64,000 bases of DNA from Lamellibrachia columna (GCA_963662155.1 OY759261.1:8130229-8194228), one strand, 5' to 3'; positions 36,301-48,692 are shown, counted from the first letter of the stretch. Notes: generated by a model not told the origin, from the letters alone. A program made the numbers and translations.

Positions 36301-39300
36301 CTAGTGCGTCCTCCAAGGTTAACTGTGCCGGTGTGGTCTTCTAGTGCGTCCTCCAATGTTAACTGTGCCGGTGTGGTCTTCTAGTGCGTCCTCCAATGTT
36401 AACTGTGTCGGTGTGGTCTTCTATTGCGTCCTCCAGTGTTAACTGTGTCGGTGTGGTCTTCTAGTACGTCCTCCAATGTTAATTGTGTCGGTGTGGTCTT
36501 CTAGTGCGTCCTCCAATGTTAACTGTGCCTGTGTGGTCTTCTAGTGCGTCCTCCAATGTTAACTGTGCCTGTGTGGTCTTCTAGTGCGTCCTCCAATGTT
36601 AACTGTGCCGGTGTGGTCTTCTAGTGCGTCCTCCAATGTTAACTGTGCCGGTGTGGTCTTCTAGTGCGTCCTCCAATATTAACTGTGCCGGTGTGGTCTT
36701 CTAGTGCGTCCTCCAATGTTAACTGTGCCGGTGTTGTCTTCTAGTGCGTCCTCCAATGTTAACTGTGCCGGTGTGGTCTTCTAGTGCGTGCTCCAATGTT
36801 AACTGTGCCGGTGTGGTCTTGTAGTGCGTCCTCCAATGTTAACTGTGCCGGTGTGGTCTTCTAGTGCGTCCTCCAATGTTAACTGTGCCGGTGTGGTCTT
36901 CTAGTGCGTCCTCCAATGTTAACTGTGTCGGTGTGGTCTTTTATGGCATCCTCCAGTGTTAACTGTGTTGGTGTGGTCTTTTAGTGCGTCCTCCAAAGTT
37001 AACTGTGCCGGTGTGGTCTTCTAGTGCGTCCTCCAATGTTAACTGTGTCGGTGTGGTCTTCTAGTGCGTCCTCCAATGTTAAATGTGTCCATGATTCACA
37101 TGCATACAGGGAGATGAAAAGGACCAGTAATTCTAGTGCGTCCTCCAATGTTAACTGTGTCGGTGTGGTCGTCTAGTGCGTCCTCCAATGTTAACTGTGT
37201 CGGTGTGATCTTCTAGTGCGTCCTCCAATGTTAACTGTGCCGGTGTGGTCTTCTAGTGCGTCCTCCAATGTTAACTGTCTCGGTGTGGTCTTCTAGTGCG
37301 TCCTCCAATGTTAACTATGTCGGTGTGGTCTTCTAGTGTGTCCTCCAATGTTAACTATGTCGGTGTGGTCTTCTAGTGCGTCCTCCAATGTTAACTGTGC
37401 CGGCGGGGTCTTCTAGTGAGTCCTCCAATGTTAACTGTGCCGGTGTGGTCTTCTAGTGCGTCCTCCAATGTTAACTGTGGCGGTGTGGTCTTCTAGTGCG
37501 TCCTCCAATGTTAACTGTGACGGTGTGGTCTTCTAGTGCGTCCTCCAATGTTATCTGTGTCGGTGTGGTCTTCTAGTGCGTCCTCCAATGTTAACTGTGC
37601 CGGTGTTGTCTTCTAGTGCGTCCTCCAATGTTAACTGTGCCGGTGTGGTCTTCTAGTGCGTGCTCCAATGTTAACTGTGCCGGTGTGGTCTTGTAGTGCA
37701 TCCTCCAATGTTAACTGTGCCGGTGTGGTCTTCTAGTGCGTCCTCCAATGTTAACTGTGCCGGTGTGGTCTTCTAGTGCGTCCTCCAATGTTAACTGTGT
37801 CGGTGTGGTCTTCTAGTACGTCCTCCAATGTTAATTGTGTCGGTGTGGTCTTCTAGTGCGTCCTCCAATGTTAACTGTGCCGGTGGGGTTTTCTAGTGCG
37901 TCCTCCAATGTTAACTGTGCCTGTGTGGTCTTCTAGTGCGTCCTCCAATGTTAACTGTGCCTGTGTGGTCTTCTAGTGCGTCCTCCAATGTTAACTGTGC
38001 CGGTGTGGTCTTCTAGTGCGTCTTCCAATGTTAACTGTGCCGGTGTGGTCTTCTAGTGCGTCCTCCAATGTTAACGGTGCCGGTGTGGTCTTCTAGTGCG
38101 ACCTCCAATGTTAACTGTGCCGGTGTGATATTATAGTGCGTCCTCCAATGTTATCTGTGTCGGTGTGGTCTTCTAGTGCGTCCTCCAATGTTATCTGTGT
38201 CGGTGTGGTCTTCTAGTGCGTCCTCCAATGTTAACTGTGCCGGTGTGGTCTTCTAGTGCGTCATCCAATGTTAACTGTGCCGGTGTGGTCTTCTAGTGCG
38301 TGCTCCAATGTTAACTGTGCCGGTGTGGTCTTGTAGTGCGTCCTCCAATGTTAACTGTGCCGGTGTGGTCTTCTAGTGCGTCCTCCAATGTTAACTGTGC
38401 CGGTGTGGTCTTCTAGTGCGTCCTCCAATGTTAACTGTGTCGGTGTGGTCTTCTATTGCGTCCTCCAGTGTTAACTGTGTCGGTGTGGTCTTCAAGTACG
38501 TCCTCCAATATTAACTGTGCCGGTGTGGTCTTCTAGTGCGTCCTCCAATGTTAACTGTGTCGGTGTGGTCTTCTATTGCGTCCTCCAGTGTTAACTGTGT
38601 CGGTGTGGTCTTCTAGTACGTCCTCCAATGTTAATTGTGTCGGTGTGGTCTTCTAGTGCGTCCTCCAATGTTAACTGTGTCGGTGTGGTCTTCTATGGCA
38701 TCCTCCAGTGTTAACTGTGTCGGTGTGGTCTTTTAGTGCGTCCTCCAAAGTTAACTGTGCCGGTGTGGTCTTCTAGTGCGTCCTCCAATGTTAATTGTGT
38801 CGGTGTGGTCTTCTAGTGCGTCCTCCAATGTTAACTGTGTCGGTGTGGTCTTCTAGTGCGTACTCCAATGTTAACTGTGTCGGTGTGGTCTTCTAGTACG
38901 TCCTCCAATGTTAATTGTGTCGGTGTGGTCTTCTAGTGCGTCCTCCAATGTTAACTGTGCCGGTGGGGTCTTCTAGTGCGTCCTCCAATGTTAACTGTGC
39001 CTGTGTGGTCTTCTAGTGCGTCCTCCAATGTTAACTATGTCGGTGTGGTCTTCTAGTGCGTCCTCCAATGTTAACTGTGTCGGTGTGTTCTTCTAGTGCG
39101 TCCTCCAATGTTAACTGTGCCGGTGTGGTCTTCTAGTGCGTCCTCCAATGTTAACTGTGTCGGTGTGGTCTTCTAGTGCGTCCTCCAATGTTAACTGTGT
39201 CGGTGTGGTCTTCTAGTGCGTCCTCCAATGTTAAATGTGTCCATGATTCACATGCATACAGGGAGATGAAAAGGACCAGTAATTCTAGTGCGTCCTCCAA

Positions 39301-39324
39301 GGTTAACTGTGCCGGTGTGGTCTT
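33357..39324. repeat. 2,984-bp tandem duplication inside the satellite
   Basis: Copies 33357-36340 and 36341-39324 match in all variants I checked, including paired TCTAGTGTGTCC units, GTGATATTATAG, TTCAAGTACG and composite units 34106/37090 and 36258/39242. Differences are few: GTTCCGG near 35774 against GTGCCGG near 38757, and GTGTGATC near 36104 against GTGTGTTC near 39088. 2,984 equals 71 ordinary plus two 72-bp units. The high identity indicates a recent event. Confidence 0.88.
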
Positions 39325-41915
39325 CTAGTGCGTCCTCCAATGTTAACTGTGCCGGTGTGGTCTTCTAGTGCGTCCTCCAATGTTAACTGTGCCGGTGTGG
39401 TCTTCTAGTGCGTCCTCCAATGTTAACTTTGCCGGTGTGGTCTTCTAGTGCGTCCTCCAATGTTAACTGTGCCGGTGTGGTCTTGTAGTGCGTCCTACAA
39501 TGTTAACTGTGCCGGTGTGGTCTTCTAGTGCGTCCTCCAATGTTAACTGTGCCGGTGTGGTCTTCTAGTGCGTCCTCCAATGTTAACTGTGTCGGTGTGG
39601 TCTTTTATGGCATCCTCCAGTGTTAACTGTGTCGGTGTGGTCTTTTAGTGCGTCCTCCAAAGTTAACTGTGCCGGTGTGGTCTTCTAGTGCGTCCTCCAA
39701 TGTTAACTGTGTCGGTGTGGTCTTCTAGTGCGTCCTCCAATGTTAAATGTGTCCATGATTCACATGCATACAGGGAGATGAAAAGGACCAGTAATTCTAG
39801 TGCGTCCTCCAATGTTAACTGTGTCGGTGTGGTCGTCTAGTGCGTCCTCCAATGTTAACTGTGTCGGTGTGATCTTCTAGTGCGTACTCCAATGTTAACT
39901 GTGCCGGTGTGGTCTTCTAGTGCGTCCTCCAATGTTAACTGTCTCGGTGTGGTCTTCTAGTGCGTCCTCCAATGTTAACTATGTCGGTGTGGTCTTCTAG
40001 TGTGTCCTCCAATGTTAACTATGTCGGTGTGGTCTTCTAGTGCGTCCTCCAATGTTAACTGTGCCGGCGGGGTCTTCTAGTGAGTCCTCCAATGTTAACT
40101 GTGCCGGTGTGGTCTTCTAGTGCGTCCTCCAATGTTAACTGTGGCGGTGTGGTCTTCTAGTGCGTCCTCCAATGTTAACTGTGACGGTGTGGTCTTCTAG
40201 TGCGTCCTCCAATGTTATCTGTGTCGGTGTGGTCTTCTAGTGCGTCCTCCAATGTTAACTGTGCCGGTGTTGTCTTCTAGTGCGTCCTCCAATGTTAACT
40301 GTGTCGGTGTGGTCTTCTATGGCATCCTCCAGTGTTAACTGTGTCGGTGTGGTCTTTTAGTGCGTCCTCCAAAGTTAACTGTGCCGGTGTGGTCTTCTAG
40401 TGCGTCCTCCAATGTTAATTGTGTCGGTGTGGTCTTCTAGTGCGTCCTCCAATGTTAACTGTGTCGGTGTGGTCTTCTAGTGCGTACTCCAATGTTAACT
40501 GTGTCGGTGTGGTCTTCTAGTACGTCCTCCAATGTTAATTGTGTCGGTGTGGTCTTCTAGTGCGTCCTCCAATGTTAACTGTGCCGGTGGGGTCTTCTAG
40601 TGCGTCCTCCAATGTTAACTGTGCCTGTGTGGTCTTCTAGTGCGTCCTCCAATGTTAACTATGTCGGTGTGGTCTTCTAGTGCGTCCTCCAATGTTAACT
40701 GTGTCGGTGTGATCTTCTAGTGCGTCCTCCAATGTTAACTGTGCCGGTGTGGTCTTCTAGTGCGTCCTCCAATGTTAACTGTGTCGGTGTGGTCTTCTAG
40801 TGCGTCCTCCAATGTTAACTGTGTCGGTGTGGTCTTCTAGTGCGTCCTCCAATGTTAAATGTGTCCATGATTCACATGCATACAGGGAGATGAAAAGGAC
40901 CAGTAATTCTAGTGCGTCCTCCAAGGTTAACTGTGCCGGTGTGGTCTTCTAGTGCGTCCTCCAATGTTAACTGTGCCGGTGTGGTCTTCTAGTGCGTCCT
41001 CCAATGTTAACTGTGCCGGTGTGGTCTTCTAGTGCGTCCTCCAATGTTAACTTTGCCGGTGTGGTCTTCTAGTGCGTCCTCCAATGTTAACTGTGCCGGT
41101 GTGGTCTTGTAGTGCGTCCTACAATGTTAACTGTGCCGGTGTGGTCTTCTAGTGCGTCCTCCAATGTTAACTGTGCCGGTGTGGTCTTCTAGTGCGTCCT
41201 CCAATGTTAACTGTGTCGGTGTGGTCTTTTATGGCATCCTCCAGTGTTAACTGTGTCGGTGTGGTCTTTTAGTGCGTCCTCCAAAGTTAACTGTGCCGGT
41301 GTGGTCTTCTAGTGCGTCCTCCAATGTTAACTGTGTCGGTGTGGTCTTCTAGTGCGTCCTCCAATGTTAAATGTGTCCATGATTCACATGCATACAGGGA
41401 GATGAAAAGGACCAGTAATTCTAGTGCGTCCTCCAATGTTAACTGTGTCGGTGTGGTCGTCTAGTGCGTCCTCCAATGTTAACTGTGTCGGTGTGATCTT
41501 CTAGTGCGTACTCCAATGTTAACTGTGCCGGTGTGGTCTTCTAGTGCGTCCTCCAATGTTAACTGTCTCGGTGTGGTCTTCTAGTGCGTCCTCCAATGTT
41601 AACTATGTCGGTGTGGTCTTCTAGTGTGTCCTCCAATGTTAACTATGTCGGTGTGGTCTTCTAGTGCGTCCTCCAATGTTAACTGTGCCGGCGGGGTCTT
41701 CTAGTGAGTCCTCCAATGTTAACTGTGCCGGTGTGGTCTTCTAGTGCGTCCTCCAATGTTAACTGTGGCGGTGTGGTCTTCTAGTGCGTCCTCCAATGTT
41801 AACTGTGACGGTGTGGTCTTCTAGTGCGTCCTCCAATGTTATCTGTGTCGGTGTGGTCTTCTAGTGCGTCCTCCAATGTTAACTGTGCCGGTGTTGTCTT
41901 CTAGTGCGTCCTCCA
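38660..41915. repeat. 1,624-bp tandem duplication inside the satellite
   Basis: Composite units 39242/40866 and 39754/41378 and the variants CTTTGCCGG, CCTACAATG, GCGTACTCC and GTCTCGG recur at 1,624 bases, which equals 37 ordinary plus two 72-bp units. The first copy overlaps the end of the 2,984-bp duplication, so this event is younger. Confidence 0.85.
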
Positions 41916-44900
41916 ATGTTAACTGTGCCGGTGTGGTCTTCTAGTGCGTGCTCCAATGTTAACTGTGCCGGTGTGGTCTTGTAGTGCGTCCTCCAATGTT
42001 AACTGTGCCGGTGTGGTCTTCTAGTGCGTCCTCCAATGTTAACTGTGCCGGTGTGGTCTTCTATTTTTTCCTCCAATGTTAACTGTGTCGGTGTGGTCTT
42101 CTAGTACGTCCTCCAATGTTAATTGTGTCGGTGTGGTCTTCTAGTGCGTCCTCCAATGTTAACTGTGCCGGTGGGGTCTTCTAGTGCGTCCTCCAATGTT
42201 AACTGTGCCTGTGTGGTCTTCTAGTGCGTCCTCCAATGTTAACTGTGCCTGTGTGGTCTTCTAGTGCGTCCTCCAATGTTAACTGTGCCGGTGTGGTCTT
42301 CTAGTGCGTCTTCCAATGTTAACTGTGCCGGTGTGGTCTTCTAGTGCGTCCTCCAATGTTAACTGTGCCGGTGTGGTCTTCTAGTGCGTCCTCCAATGTT
42401 AACTGTGCCTGTGTGGTCTTCTAGTGCGTCCTCCAATGTTAACTGTGTCCATGATTCACATGCATACAGGGAGATGAAAAGGACCAATAATTCTAGTGCG
42501 TCCTCCAATGTTAACTGTGCCGGTGTGGTCTTCTAGTGCGTCCTCCAATGTTAACTGTGTCGGTGTGGTCTTCTATTGCGTCCTCCAGTGTTAACTGTGT
42601 CGGTGTGGTCTTCTAGTACGTCCTCCAATGTTAATTGTGTCGGTGTGGTCTTCTAGTGCGTCCTCCAATGTTAACTGTGCCGGTGGGGTCTTCTAGTGCG
42701 TCCTCCAATGTTAACTGTGCCTGTGTGGTCTTCTAGTGCGTCCTCCAATGTTAACTGTGCCTGTGTGGTCTTCTAGTGCGTCCTCCAATGTTAACTGTGC
42801 CGGTGTGGTCTTCTAGTGCGTCCTCCAATGTTAACTGTGCCTGTGTGGTCTTCTAGTGCGTCCTCCAATGTTAACTGTGCCGGTGTGGTCTTCTAGTGCG
42901 TCCTCCAATGTTAACTGTGCCGGTGTGGTCTTCTAGTGCGTCCTCCAATGTTAACTGTGTCGGTGTGGTCTTCTAGTGCGTCCTCCAATGCTAACTGTGT
43001 CGGTGTGGTCTTCTAGTGCGTCCTCCAATGTTAACTCTATCGGTGTGGTCTTCTAGTGCGTCCTGCAATGTTAACTGTGTCGGTGTGGTCTTTTATGGCA
43101 TCCTCCAGTGTTAACTGTGTCGGTGTGGTCTTTTAGTGCGTCCTCCAAAGTTAACTGTGCCGGTGTGGTCTTCTAGTGCGTCCTCCAATGTTAACTGTGT
43201 CGGTGTGGTCTTCTAGTGCGTCCTCCAATGTTAAATGTGTCCATGATTCACATGCATACAGGGAGATGAAAAGGACCAGTAATTCTAGTGCGTCCTCCAA
43301 TGTTAACTGTGTCGGTGTGGTCGTCTAGTGCGTCCTCCAATGTTAACTGTGTCGGTGTGATCTTCTAGTGCGTCCTCCAATGTTAACTGTGCCGGTGTGG
43401 TCTTCTATTGCGTCCTCCAATATTAACTGTGTCGGTGTGGTTTTCTAGTGCGTCCTCCAATGTTAACTATGTCGGTGTGGTCTTCTAGTGCGTCCTCCAA
43501 TGTTAACTATGTCGGTGTGGTCTTCTAGTGCGTCCTCCAATGTTAATTGTGCCGGCGGGGTCTTCTAGTGAGTCCTCCAATGTTAACTGTGCCGGTGTGG
43601 TCTTCTAGTGCGTCCTCCAATGTTAACTGTGGCGGTGTGGTCTTCTAGTGCGTCCTCCAATGTTAACTGTGACGGTGTGGTCTTCTAGTGCGTCCTCCAA
43701 TGTTATCTGTGTCGGTGTGGTCTTCTAGTGCGTCCTCCAATGTTAACTGTGCCGGTGTTGTCTTCTAGTGCGTCCTCCAATGTTAACTGTTCCGGTGTGG
43801 TCTTCTAGTGCGTGCTCCAATGTTAACTGTGCCGGTGTGGTCTTGTAGTGCGTCCTCCAAAGTTAACTGTGCCGGTGTGGTCTTCTAGTGCGTCCTCCAA
43901 TGTTAACTGTGCCGGTGTGGTCTTCTAGTGCGTCCTCCAATGTTAACTGTGTCGGTGTGGTCTTCTAGTACGTCCTCCAATGTTAATTGTGTCGGTGTGG
44001 TCTTCTAGTGCGTCCTCCAATGTTAACTGTGCCGGTGGGGTCTTCTAGTGCGTCCTCCAATGTTAACTGTGCCTGTGTGGTCTTCTAGTGCGTCCTCCAA
44101 TGTTAACTGTGCCTGTGTGGTCTTCTAGTGCGTCCTCCAATGTTAACTGTGCCGGTGTGGTCTTCTAGTGCGTCTTCCAATGTTAACTGTGCCGGTGTGG
44201 TCTTCTAGTGCGTCCTCCAATGTTAACTGTGCCGGTGTGGTCTTCTAGTGCGTCCTCCAATGTTAACTGTGCCGGTGTGATATTCTAGTGCGTCCTCCAA
44301 TGTTAACTGTGTCGGTGTGGTCTTCTAGTGCGTCCTCCAATGTTATATGTGTCGGTGTGGTCTTCTAGTGCGTCCTCCAATGTTAACTGTGCCGGTGTGG
44401 TCTTCTAGTGCGTCCTCCAATGTTAACTGTGCCGGTGTGGTCTTCTAGTGCGTGCTCCAATGTTAACTGTGCCGGTGTGGTCTTGTAGTGCGTCCTCCAA
44501 TGTTAACTGTGCCGGTGTGGTCTTCTAGTGCGTCCTCCAATGTTAACTGTGCCGGTGTGGTCTTCTAGTGCGTCCTCCAATGTTAACTGTGTCGGTGTGG
44601 TCTTCTATTGCGTCCTCCAGTGTTAACTGTGTCGGTGTGGTCTTCAAGTACGTCCTCCAATGTTAACTGTGCCGGTGTGGTCTTCTAGTGCGTCCTCCAA
44701 TGTTAACTGTGTCGGTGTGGTCTTCTATTGCGTCCTCCAGTGTTAACTGTGTCGGTGTGGTCTTCTAGTACGTCCTCCAATGTTAATTGTGTCGGTGTGG
44801 TCTTCTAGTGCGTCCTCCAATGTTAACTGTGTCGGTGTGGTCTTCTATGGCATCCTCCAGTGTTAACTGTGTCGGTGTGGTCTTTTAGTGCGTCCTCCAA

Positions 44901-47900
44901 AGTTAACTGTGCCGGTGTGGTCTTCTAGTGCGTCCTCCAATGTTAACTGTGTCGGTGTGGTCTTCTAGTGCGTCCTCCAATGTTAACTGTGTCGGTGTGG
45001 TCTTCTAGTGCGTCCTCCAATGTTAACTGTGTCGGTGTGGTCTTCTAGTACGTCCTCCAATGTTAATTGTGTCGGTGTGGTCTTCTAGTGCGTCCTCCAA
45101 TGTTAACTGTGCCGGTGGAGTCTTCTAGTGCGTCCTCCAATGTTAACTGTGCCTGTGTGGTCTTCTAGTGCGTCCTCCAATGTTAACTATGTCGGTGTGG
45201 TCTTCTAGTGCGTCCTCCAATGTTAACTGTGTCGGTGTGATCTTCTAGTGCGTCCTCCAATGTTACCTGTGCCGGTGTGGTCTTCTAGTGCGTCCTCCAA
45301 TGTTAACTGTGTCGGTGTGGTCTTCTAGTGCGTCCTCCAATGTTAACTGTGTCGGTGTGGTCTTCTAGTGCGTCCTCCAATGTTAAATGTGTCCATGATT
45401 CACAAGCATACAGGGAGATGAAAAGGACCAGTAATTCTAGTGCGTCCTCCAAGGTTAACTGTGTCGGTGTGGTCGTCTAGTGCGTCCTCCAATGTTAACT
45501 GTGTCGGTGTGATCTTCTAGTGCGTCCTCCAATGTTAACTGTGCCGGTGTGGTCTTCTAGTGCGTCCTCCAATGTTAACTATGTCGGTGTGGTCTTCTAG
45601 TGCGTCCTCCAATGTTAACTATGTCGGTTTGGTCTTCTAGTGCGTCCTCCAATGTTAACTATGTCGGTGTGGTCTTCTAATGCGTCCTCCAATGTTAACT
45701 GTGCCGGCGGGGTCTTCTAGTGAGTCCTCCAATGTTAACTGTGCCGGTGTGGTCTTCTAGTGCGTCCTCCAATGTTAACTGTGGCGGTGTGGTCTTCTGG
45801 TGCGTCCTCCAATGTTAACTGTGACGGTGTGGTCTTCTAGTGCGTCCTCCAATGTTATCTGTGTCGGTGTGGTCTTCTAGTGCGTCCTCCAATGTTAACT
45901 GTGCCGGTGTGGTCTTCTAGTGCGTCCTCCAATGTTAACTGTGCCGGTGTGGTCTTCTAGTGCGTGCTCCAATGTTAACTGTGCCGGTGTGGTCTTGTAG
46001 TGCGTCCTCCAATGTTAACTGTGTCGGTGTGGTCTTCAAGTACGTCCTCCAATGTTAACTGTGCCGGTGTGGTCTTCTAGTGCGTCCTCCAATGTTAACT
46101 GTGTCGGTGTGGTCTTCTATTGCGTCCTCCAGTGTTAACTGTGTCGGTGTGGTCTTCTAGTACGTCCTCCAATGTTAATTGTGTCGGTGTGGTCTTCTAG
46201 TGCGTCCTCCAATGTTAACTGTGTCGGTGTGGTCTTCTATGGCATCCTCCAGTGTTAACTGTGTCGGTGTGGTCTTTTAGTGCGTCCTCCAAAGTTAACT
46301 GTGCCGGTGTGGTCTTCTAGTGCGTCCTCCAATGTTAACTGTGTCGGTGTGGTGTTCTAGTGCGTCCTCCAATGTTAACTATGTCGGTGTGGTCTTCTAG
46401 TGCGTCCTCCAATGTTAACTATGTCGGTGTGGTCTTCTAGTGCGTCCTCCAATGTTAACTGTGCCGGCGGGGTCTTCTGGTGAGTCCTCCAATGTTAACT
46501 GTGTCGGTGTGGTCTTCTAGTGCGTCCTCCAATGTTAACTGTGGCGGTGTGGTCTTCTAGTGCGTCCTCCAATGTTAACTGTGACGGTGTGGTCTTCTAA
46601 TGCGTCCTCCAATGTTATCTGTGTCGGTGTGGTCTTCTAGTGCGTCCTCCAATGTTAACTGTGCCGGTGTGGTCTTCTAGTGCGTCCTCCAATGTTAACT
46701 GTGCCGGTGTGGTCTTCTAGTGCGTGCTCCAATGTTAACTGTGCCGGTGTGGTCTTGTAGTGCGTCCTCCAATGTTAACTGTGCCGGTGTGGTCTTCTAG
46801 TGCGTCCTCCAATGTTAACTGTGCCGGTGTGGTCTTCTAGTGCGTCCTCCAATGTTAACTGTGTCGGTGTGGTCTTCTATTGCGTCCTCCAGTGTTAACT
46901 GTGTCGGTGTGGTCTTCAAGTACGTCCTCCAATGTTATCTGTGCCGGTGTGGTCTTCTAGTGCGTCCTCCAATGTTAACTGTGTCGGTGTGGTCTTCTAT
47001 TGCGTCCTCCAGTGTTAACTGTGTCGGTGTGGTCTTCTAGTACGTCCTCCAATGTTAATTGTGTCGGTGTGGTCTTCTAGTGCGTCCTCCAATGTTAACT
47101 GTGTCGGTGTGGTCTTCTATGGCATCCTCCAGTGTTAACTGTGTCGGTGTGGTCTTTTAGTGCGTCCTCCAAAGTTAACTGTGCCGGTGTGGTCTTCTAG
47201 TGCGTCCTCCAATGTTAACTGTGTCGGTGTGGTCTTCTAGTGCATCCTCCAATGTTAACTGTGTCGGTGTGGTCTTCTAGTGCGTCCTCCAATGTTAACT
47301 GTGTCGGTGTGGTCTTCTAGTGCGTCCTCCAATGTTAACTGTGCCGGTGGGGTCTTCTAGTGCGTCCTCCAATGTTAACTGTGCCTGTGTGGTCTTCTAG
47401 TGAGTCCTCCAATGTTAACTGTGTCGGTGTGGTCTTCTAGTGCGTCCTCCAATGTTAACTGTGGCGGTGTGGTCTTCTAGTGCGTCCTCCAATGTTAACT
47501 GTGAAGGTGTGGTCTTCTAGTGCGTCCTCCAATGTTATCTGTGTCGGTGTGGTCTTCTAGTGCGTCCTCCAATGTTAACTCTGCCGGTGTGGTCTTCTAG
47601 TGCGTCCTCCAATGTTAACTGTGCCGGTGTGGTCTTCTAGTGCGTGCTCCAATGTTAACTGTGCCGGTGTGATCTTTTAGTGCGTCCTCCAATGTTAACT
47701 GTGCCGGTGTGGTCTTCTAGTGCGTCCTCCAATGTTAACTGTGTCGGTGTGGTCTTCTAGTGCGTCCTCCAATGTTAACTGTGTCGGTGTGGTCTTCTAG
47801 TGCGTCCTCCAATGTTAAATGTGTCCATGATTCACATGCATACAGGGAGATGAAAAGGACCAGAAATTCTAGTGCGTCCTCCAATGTTAACTGTGTCGGT

Positions 47901-48692
47901 GTGGTCGTCTAGTGCGTCCTCCAATGTTAACTGTGTCGGTGTGATCTTCTAGTGCGTCCTCCAATGTTAACTGTGCCGGTGTGGTCTTCTAGTGCGTCCT
48001 CCAATGTTAACTGTGTCGGTGTGGTGTTCTAGTGCGTCCTCCAATGTTAACTATGTCGGTGTGGTCTTCTAGTGCGTCCTCCAATGTTAACTATGTCGGT
48101 GTGGTCTTCTAGTGCGTCCTCCAATGTTAACTGTGCCGGCGGGGTCTTCTGGTGAGTCCTCCAATGTTAACTGTGTCGGTGTGGTCTTCTAGTGCGTCCT
48201 CCAATGTTAACTGTGGCGGTGTTGTCTTCTAGTGCGTCCTCCAATGATAACTGTGACGGTGTGGTCTTCTAATGCGTCCTCCAATGTTATCTGTGTCGGT
48301 GTGGTCTTCTAGTGCGTCCTCCAATGTTAACTGTTCCGGTGTGGTCTTCTAGTGCGTCCTTCAATGTTAACTGTGCCGGTGTGGTCTTCTAGTGCGTGCT
48401 CCAATGTTAACTGTGCCGGTGTGGTCTTGTAGTGCGTCCTCCAATGTTAACTGTGCCGGTGTGGTCTTCTAGTGCGTCCTCCAATGTTAACTGTGCCGGT
48501 GTGGTCTTCTAGTGCGTCCTCCAATGTTAACTGTGTCGGTGTGGTCTTCTATTGCGTCCTCCAGTGTTAACTGTGTCGGTGTGGTCTTCAAGTACGTCCT
48601 CCAATGTTAACTGTGCCGGTGTGGTCTTCTATTGCGTCCTCCAGTGTTAACTGTGTCGGTGTGGTCTTCTAGTACGTCCTCCAATGTTAATT

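Larger units (their letters stand above)
4135..47871 (-). repeat. 57 interspersed 72-bp composite units carrying a second RT segment
   Basis: In 57 units the 11 bases after TGTGTC are replaced by 43 bases that start CATGATTCACATGCATACAG. These bases start near 4161, 5033, 5345, 5977, 6289, 7081, 7353, 7985, 8617, 8929, 9681, 9873, 10145, 10777, 11569, 11761, 12072, 12464, 12736, 13368, 14160, 14352, 14663, 15533, 16643, 17195, 17387, 17698, 19250, 20082, 20794, 22266, 22458, 22689, 23881, 24793, 25505, 27497, 27689, 28841, 29393, 29585, 31297, 31489, 32281, 33314, 34106, 36258, 37090, 39242, 39754, 40866, 41378, 42450, 43242, 45394 and 47826. On the minus strand they read LLVLFISLYACESWT, a conserved LINE RT motif that lies downstream of the palm and is absent from the flanking fragment. 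Most are preceded by GTTAAATG instead of GTTAACTG, so they form one lineage. Confidence 0.95.
3375..48692. repeat. 45.3-kb satellite, 40-bp unit, amplified from LINE RT coding sequence
   Basis: The plus-strand unit begins GTGCGTCCTCC and contains CCAATGTTAACTGTG (with an HpaI-type GTTAAC palindrome) and GTGGTCTTCTA. The array runs unbroken from 3375 to a truncated unit at 48672-48692. Subtracting 57 longer units (about 72 bp, four of them 71 and two 70) and one single-base insertion near 32372 leaves exactly 1,030 units of 40 bases. The commonest variation is C or T in TGTGYCGG, with recurrent variants such as CCGGCGGGG, TGTATCAG, GTGCTCC and GTCTTGTAG. On the minus strand the unit reads LEDHTDTVNIGGRT, the RT segment before the palm motif. 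Each frame meets stops about every 120 bases, so the array codes for nothing. The far end drops into unrelated DNA with no more RT sequence. Confidence 0.97.

Noticed and set aside
15229..47040. Five 66-codon plus-strand ORFs in the 40-bp satellite
   Set aside because: They appear only where TAG at a unit border is mutated, and recur because the blocks containing them were duplicated.
4135..47871. CRISPR-like appearance (40-bp repeats with periodic inserts)
   Set aside because: The inserts are all copies of one sequence, the repeats are directly abutting, and the source is a LINE ORF.
3375..48692. CENP-B-box-like centromeric satellite
   Set aside because: The 40-bp unit does not contain the NTTCG...CGGG pattern and is much shorter than typical centromeric units. 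A centromeric role cannot be excluded but is not supported.
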